A DNA stretch of 64,000 nt, taken from assembly GCA_020636835.1 (NCBI GenBank), contig JACJXC010000006.1, forward strand, positions 124,001 to 188,000. The letters run 5' to 3'. Position numbers and translations under genes: made by a program. This document shows, one piece after another, positions 63,267-64,000 of this stretch (positions are counted from its first letter, which is position 1; the number at the start of each line of letters is the position of its first letter). A model generated the notes under the pieces. That model did no database searches. It saw only the letters and a program-made list of their open reading frames with translations, and was not told where the DNA came from. This stretch comes from Bacteroidales bacterium (GTDB taxonomy: Bacteria; Bacteroidota; Bacteroidia; Bacteroidales; Tenuifilaceae).

Positions 63267-64000
63267 CTATGATATTGATTTAATAATTGGAACTTTAACG
63301 GTGAAATAATTCTCGTCCTGAGCAATCTCCATTGGATGCTGCGATAAGTAGTCGTATCGTTTGCTAATTGTTTCGAGCCCTATTCCGTTGGAATCCTGAA
63401 TAGTTTTGCGTTTTTGTAGGTTGTTCTGAACTACTATAAAATTGTTATCCCGCCAAAGTTTAACAGTTAGGGGCTTTTCCTCCGATATTATGTTATGCTT
63501 AAAGCAGTTTTCCAATAACGTTTGTAACGAGAGGGGAATTATAAATCCCGATAAATCATCAATATCAATGGATATTATTAAACTTTTGCCATGTCGAATT
63601 TGATGAAGGTTGATGTACGATTTTACGAACCGAATTTCCTCATCCAAGGCAACCAATTCTTTATCCTTTTGGTCGAGAACGTAACGGTAAATATCTGAGA
63701 ACTGTTGGATAAACTGCTTTGCCTTTGCTGTATCGGTATCCACCAATGAACTAAGCACACTTAAGCTGTTGAAAAGGAAATGCGGATTCACCTGACTTTT
63801 AAGCGCATCGTAGCGGAGCTGAATGGCTTCCTGCTTCAATTTCTCCTCATTAATTGCCGATATTCTCCACCATTTAAAGAAATAGGCTAGGTAAAAGCTA
63901 ATGGTGATTATTAGCGATATTAAGAGAACAATAACCATTTGCCATACCCAGCGTTTGGGGTTGTCGAAAATGTTGACATTGAATGCAAGTCGCAGGTACA
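63267..64000 (-). CDS. LytS-type sensor histidine kinase, N-terminus beyond the window
   Basis: The frame stays open to the right edge (a TM at MVIVLLISLIITISFYLAYFF), so the protein starts outside the window. The kinase core is the His_kinase/LytS type: SQVNPHFLFNSLSVLSSLVD (phosphoacceptor His), RYVLDQKDKELVALDEEIRF, LQTLLENCFKHNI (N-box) and GIGLETISKRYDYL (G-box). It is the sensor for the LytTR regulator. Confidence 0.9.
   Translation of the reverse strand, partial: YLRLAFNVNIFDNPKRWVWQMVIVLLISLIITISFYLAYFFKWWRISAINEEKLKQEAIQLRYDALKSQVNPHFLFNSLSVLSSLVDTDTAKAKQFIQQFSDIYRYVLDQKDKELVALDEEIRFVKSYINLHQIRHGKSLIISIDIDDLSGFIIPLSLQTLLENCFKHNIISEEKPLTVKLWRDNNFIVVQNNLQKRKTIQDSNGIGLETISKRYDYLSQHPMEIAQDENYFTVKVPIIKSIS

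Noticed and set aside
1..64000. CRISPR arrays, tRNA or rRNA genes, prophage
   Set aside because: No spaced identical repeats, no cloverleaf and no phage structural or IS transposase genes were found by reading the window.

Overview
The window looks like chromosome from a member of the Bacteroidota, most likely Bacteroidales. It is AT-rich, has no consistent Shine-Dalgarno sites, and carries repeated TAnnTTTG (-7) promoter boxes, several with an upstream TTTG. It also has a Bacteroidota-type LysS with a C-terminal extension, YfbK-type VWA next to an ECF sigma/anti-sigma pair, S23 four-helix-bundle, WG-repeat, TPR-SpoIIE and DUF4199 proteins. No rRNA, tRNA, prophage, IS transposase or CRISPR array was seen.

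Layout. 0-1.4 kb: a C5 DNA methyltransferase with an N-terminal HTH, split by a one-base frameshift and preceded by a likely operator. 1.6-5.5 kb: an orphan PAS histidine kinase, a hairpin-rich repeat, and a formylglycine-enzyme-fold lipoprotein whose signal peptide is out of frame at an A9 tract. 5.8-7.6 kb: lysS. 7.8-14.6 kb: an RND efflux operon (TetR regulator, outer-membrane factor, adaptor, pump). 14.8-17 kb: a TonB-dependent receptor. 17-24.1 kb: a minus-strand signalling cluster, namely a SiaC-like protein, a TPR-SpoIIE phosphatase, an OmpA-like protein, an Ig-like protein with a decayed tail and a HAMP/GAF sensor broken by three indels. 24.2-30.7 kb: birA, lplA, plsC, rplU-rpmA and serS. 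30.8-36.2 kb: VWA, S23, ECF sigma, anti-sigma and WG-repeat genes. 36.4-45.6 kb: a methionine cluster (SAM-I riboswitch, small ORF, metY, metX, hom, metH, metF). 45.6-53.8 kb: a hybrid kinase, GNAT, amidohydrolase, a nonsense-interrupted TPR-SpoIIE phosphatase, GT2 and DUF4199. 53.9-58.7 kb: SRP RNA, ilvE, pepT and an OPT transporter. 59-61 kb: a RelE/ParE toxin-antitoxin pair bracketed by two copies of a repeat, then a pRiA4b ORF-3-like gene. 61-64 kb: pgeF, then a LytTR regulator, a membrane methyltransferase and a LytS-type kinase that runs off the window.

How it fits together. The met genes form a complete route from aspartate semialdehyde (Hom) through O-acetylhomoserine (MetX) and homocysteine (MetY) to methionine (MetH, fed by MetF), headed by a SAM-sensing leader. 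Damage is uneven. All the translation and central-metabolism genes read through intact, while a methyltransferase, a surface lipoprotein and three signalling genes carry indels or stops. That pattern points to real decay or phase variation rather than uniform sequencing error, but only reads can settle it.

The best leads for something undescribed are four. One is the 42-codon Cys-containing ORF and tandem hairpins between the SAM-I riboswitch and metY. Another is the S23 gene flanked by inverted arrays of an 8-bp GGAG repeat. The third is the SiaC/SpoIIE/OmpA/Ig-like cluster. The fourth is the kinase-methyltransferase-LytTR operon.
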